Positions 6,694 to 8,790 of a DNA stretch of 8,790 bases are shown in pieces (positions within the stretch are counted from its first letter, which is position 1; every line of letters begins with the position of its first letter). A program made the translations under genes and the position numbers. The stretch spans positions 1-8,790 of the forward strand of contig JAUWPK010000138.1 of the NCBI GenBank assembly GCA_030611625.1, in the 5' to 3' direction. The notes beneath the pieces are model-generated. The model was not told where the DNA came from. It searched no databases and saw nothing but the letters and a program-made list of their open reading frames with translations. This DNA is from Promethearchaeum sp. (GTDB lineage: Archaea; Asgardarchaeota; Lokiarchaeia; Sigyniarchaeales; Promethearchaeaceae).

Positions 6694-8790
6694 TTAAATA
6701 TCCAAATTTAATACTTTGTTATAATTTTCAATAATATATTCACGTCGAGGAGCAACTTCAGTCCCCATTAGAATTGAAAAGAGGACATCTGTGTTACTGA
6801 AATCATCATATTTTACTTTTATTAACCGTCTATTCACGGGTTCCATTGTAGTGTCCCACAATTCTTCGGGATTCATCTCTCCTAAACCCTTAAATCGTTG
6901 CACTTTCACCTTCGAAATATCCGGTATTTTGTGCTCCTGCATAAAAGATTCTAATTCTGCAGCCAATAATTGTGCTTCATCTGCAATATAAAGGTATTTG
7001 AATTTACTTCTATAATTTAGCTTATAAATCGGAGGAACAGCAAGATAAATATGACCTGCATCGATTAAAGGTCTCATATATCTGAAAAAGAACGTTAGAA
7101 GTAAGGTTTCAATATGATGCCCGTCAACATCAGCATCACACATTATTATTATTTTGTGATACCTTAGTTGTGAAATATCGAATTGACTTTCATCATCATC
7201 CTCTTCATCATCTCCGTTATCCCTTCCTTGATAAATCCCTACCCCAATGGCTTTTATCATCGCACCAATTTCTCTATTTTCAAGAATTTTACCAATTCGG
7301 GATTTTTCTACATTCAAAATTTTTCCTCGTAAAGGTAAAATCGCTTGTGTTTTGCGATTTCTACCCTGTTTTGCAGAGCCACCTGCAGAATCTCCTTCGA
7401 CAATAAATATTTCACATTCTGCAGCGTTTTTGGAAGAGCAATCTGCCAGTTTCCCAGGTAATCGTAGAGTTTCCAAAGCAGATTTTCTTCTGGTTAATTC
7501 TCTAGCTTTTTGGCTAGCAATCCGCGCTTGCTGAGCGCTAATACATTTATGAAGAATTGCTTTTGTTTCATTAGGAAATGAATCAAAATAATGATAAACC
7601 TCTTCATAAACAATCTCGGAAACAATGGTTTTTACTTCGGGATTTCCTAACTTTGTTTTTGTTTGCCCTTCAAATTGAGGTTCTGGAACGCTAACATTGA
7701 GTATTGCAACAATTCCCTCTCTAACATCCGCTCCTTTGAGTGTTTTATCTTTTAAATTTTTAAATTGGGATTGGTGATCTTTAATATAATTGTTGAAAAC
7801 TCTTGAAAGTGCAGTTTTAAATCCAGTTAAATGAGTGCCCCCTTCAATAGTGTTAATATTATTAACGAACGATTGAACTATTTCAATATAAGATTCATTA
7901 TATTGAAAAGCAAGTTCAACAATTAATCCATTCCTTTTTTTTTTTAGATGGATAATGTTTTCATGTAGAGGTTTTTTAGCTTTATTCAGAAAAGTTACAA
8001 AATCAGATATTCCACCATCATACTTGAAAACTTCACCTTTTTCTTGCCCAAGTCTTCTATCTATAATTTCTATCTCAATCGGATTTAAGAATGCAAGATC
8101 CCTCAATCTTCCTGCAAGATAATCATAATCAAATTTATAAAGCTCTTCTTCCATTCCTGTAAATATGAGTTTATCAGGTAAAAATTGAATTTCGGTGCCG
8201 GTATCATCCAGTTCTCTATCAGTCTCTCTTTCTGATAAATGTTCCATAATATGACCTTTGGCCATTTTTATCTTGTAGAGCTTGCCATTCCTCCTGACTT
8301 TTGCAGTAGACCATTCTGAACAAGCATTAACTACCGCAAGACCAACTCCGTGGAGTCCTCCGGACACTGCATACGATTTTTTATCAAATTTTCCACCTGA
8401 ATGAAGAGAAGTAAAAACTATTTCTAAGGTAGAAACTCCCTTTTTTGGATGTTTTGAAACGGGTATGCCGCGTCCGTTATCTCTGATAGTACAAGAATTA
8501 TCTGCTTCAAGGATAACTTGGATTTTCGAACAAAATCCACCGATAGCTTCATCAATTGAATTATCAATAACTTCAAAAGCAAGATGGTGGAACCCTCGTC
8601 TTCCTTGAGAGCCGATATACATTGATGGTCTTTTTCTTATCCCCTCAAGACCTTCTAAAACAACAATATTATTTGCATTATAATCCTTTTTTGATTGGGA
8701 TTTAGGTTTTGATGTTTTTTCTTGAGATTCAATCTTCTTTTTTACTTTTGAAATTTCTTCTTTCTTTTGGATTGCAGGGCTTTTATTAAC
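6694..8790 (-). CDS. gyrB: DNA gyrase subunit B, N-terminal start beyond window
   Basis: GyrB is the ATPase and TOPRIM subunit of gyrase. The frame is open to the right edge, giving 698 visible residues with no start codon before the family's RKRPSMYIG motif, so the true start lies outside. The visible numbering gives Y37 (the E. coli Tyr5 position that reaches the partner subunit's ATP), E73 (catalytic Glu), N77, D104 in DNGRGIP, the glycine-rich GGLHGVG lid, and Q376/K378 in QTKTKL. The TOPRIM domain has E465 in EGDSAGG and D552/D554/D556 in DADVDG. The tail RFKGLGEMNPEELW and the closing NLDI are typical. It lacks the large insert of E. coli GyrB. Oddities: at least 36 lysine-rich residues precede Y37, there is an acidic loop at about 524-535, and Glu replaces the usual Arg/Lys in the HIR/HIK motif after DxDxDG. 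An 11-base A-run lies in codons near residues 282-286 without breaking the frame. gyrA follows. Confidence 0.97.
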   Translation of the reverse strand, partial: VNKSPAIQKKEEISKVKKKIESQEKTSKPKSQSKKDYNANNIVVLEGLEGIRKRPSMYIGSQGRRGFHHLAFEVIDNSIDEAIGGFCSKIQVILEADNSCTIRDNGRGIPVSKHPKKGVSTLEIVFTSLHSGGKFDKKSYAVSGGLHGVGLAVVNACSEWSTAKVRRNGKLYKIKMAKGHIMEHLSERETDRELDDTGTEIQFLPDKLIFTGMEEELYKFDYDYLAGRLRDLAFLNPIEIEIIDRRLGQEKGEVFKYDGGISDFVTFLNKAKKPLHENIIHLKKKRNGLIVELAFQYNESYIEIVQSFVNNINTIEGGTHLTGFKTALSRVFNNYIKDHQSQFKNLKDKTLKGADVREGIVAILNVSVPEPQFEGQTKTKLGNPEVKTIVSEIVYEEVYHYFDSFPNETKAILHKCISAQQARIASQKARELTRRKSALETLRLPGKLADCSSKNAAECEIFIVEGDSAGGSAKQGRNRKTQAILPLRGKILNVEKSRIGKILENREIGAMIKAIGVGIYQGRDNGDDEEDDDESQFDISQLRYHKIIIMCDADVDGHHIETLLLTFFFRYMRPLIDAGHIYLAVPPIYKLNYRSKFKYLYIADEAQLLAAELESFMQEHKIPDISKVKVQRFKGLGEMNPEELWDTTMEPVNRRLIKVKYDDFSNTDVLFSILMGTEVAPRREYIIENYNKVLNLDI

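Noticed and set aside
7170..7534. Plus-strand frames opposite the gyrB TOPRIM region
   Set aside because: They mirror the conserved EGDSAGG and acidic-loop codons and have no independent signal.
4158..8790. Topoisomerase IV (parC/parE) instead of gyrase
   Set aside because: A recognisable GyrA box and a full-length six-blade-sized C-terminal domain support gyrase.

Overview
The window is AT-rich prokaryotic DNA, and every gene in it reads on the minus strand, from right to left. It holds five genes: gyrB (start beyond the right edge), gyrA, a lipid-A-type acyltransferase-like gene, an unrecognised membrane-protein gene, and a SIR2-domain gene (C-terminus beyond the left edge). The plus-strand reading frames are shadows of these genes. 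I see no tRNA, rRNA, CRISPR array, transposase or integrase.

Organism: the domain of life is unresolved. Shine-Dalgarno-like GGTG or GAGG elements precede the genes, and one strong AGGAGG precedes a TTG start. The intergenic gaps carry TATA-like AT blocks rather than clear bacterial -35/-10 pairs, and a T7 run follows gyrA. An adjacent gyrB-gyrA pair with very low GC would fit a gyrase-bearing archaeon (an Asgard-type lineage is a guess). An LpxL/HtrB-like acyltransferase is more usual in bacteria. I would not assign a phylum from this window.

Right half (4158-8790): gyrB and gyrA are 22 bases apart and surely form an operon for DNA gyrase. All core catalytic motifs are intact: the GHKL ATP site, the TOPRIM Glu and DxDxDG, the active-site Tyr, and a GyrA box that marks gyrase rather than topoisomerase IV. 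Several positions are unusual. GyrB has a lysine-rich N-terminal extension, an acidic loop inside TOPRIM and a charge swap beside the metal site. GyrA has Gln and Ala at the two positions that anchor quinolones.

Middle (2582-3973): a single gene resembling lipid A / LABLAT-type acyltransferases. The usual HX4(D/E) catalytic motif is altered and there is a C-terminal helical extension. It has its own upstream gap of 184 bases, which contains a 15-bp palindrome and AT-rich promoter-like sequence.

Left half (1-2441): a tight two-gene unit. A 443-residue protein with a C-terminal two-helix membrane hairpin is followed after 14 bases by a TTG-started SIR2-domain protein. The SIR2 protein keeps the NAD-site motifs GAGIS, TTNFD, KIHG and GYSGWD. 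This pairing resembles abortive-infection modules that use SIR2 NADases. It is not one of the named two-gene systems I know, and it is the best candidate here for an undescribed system.
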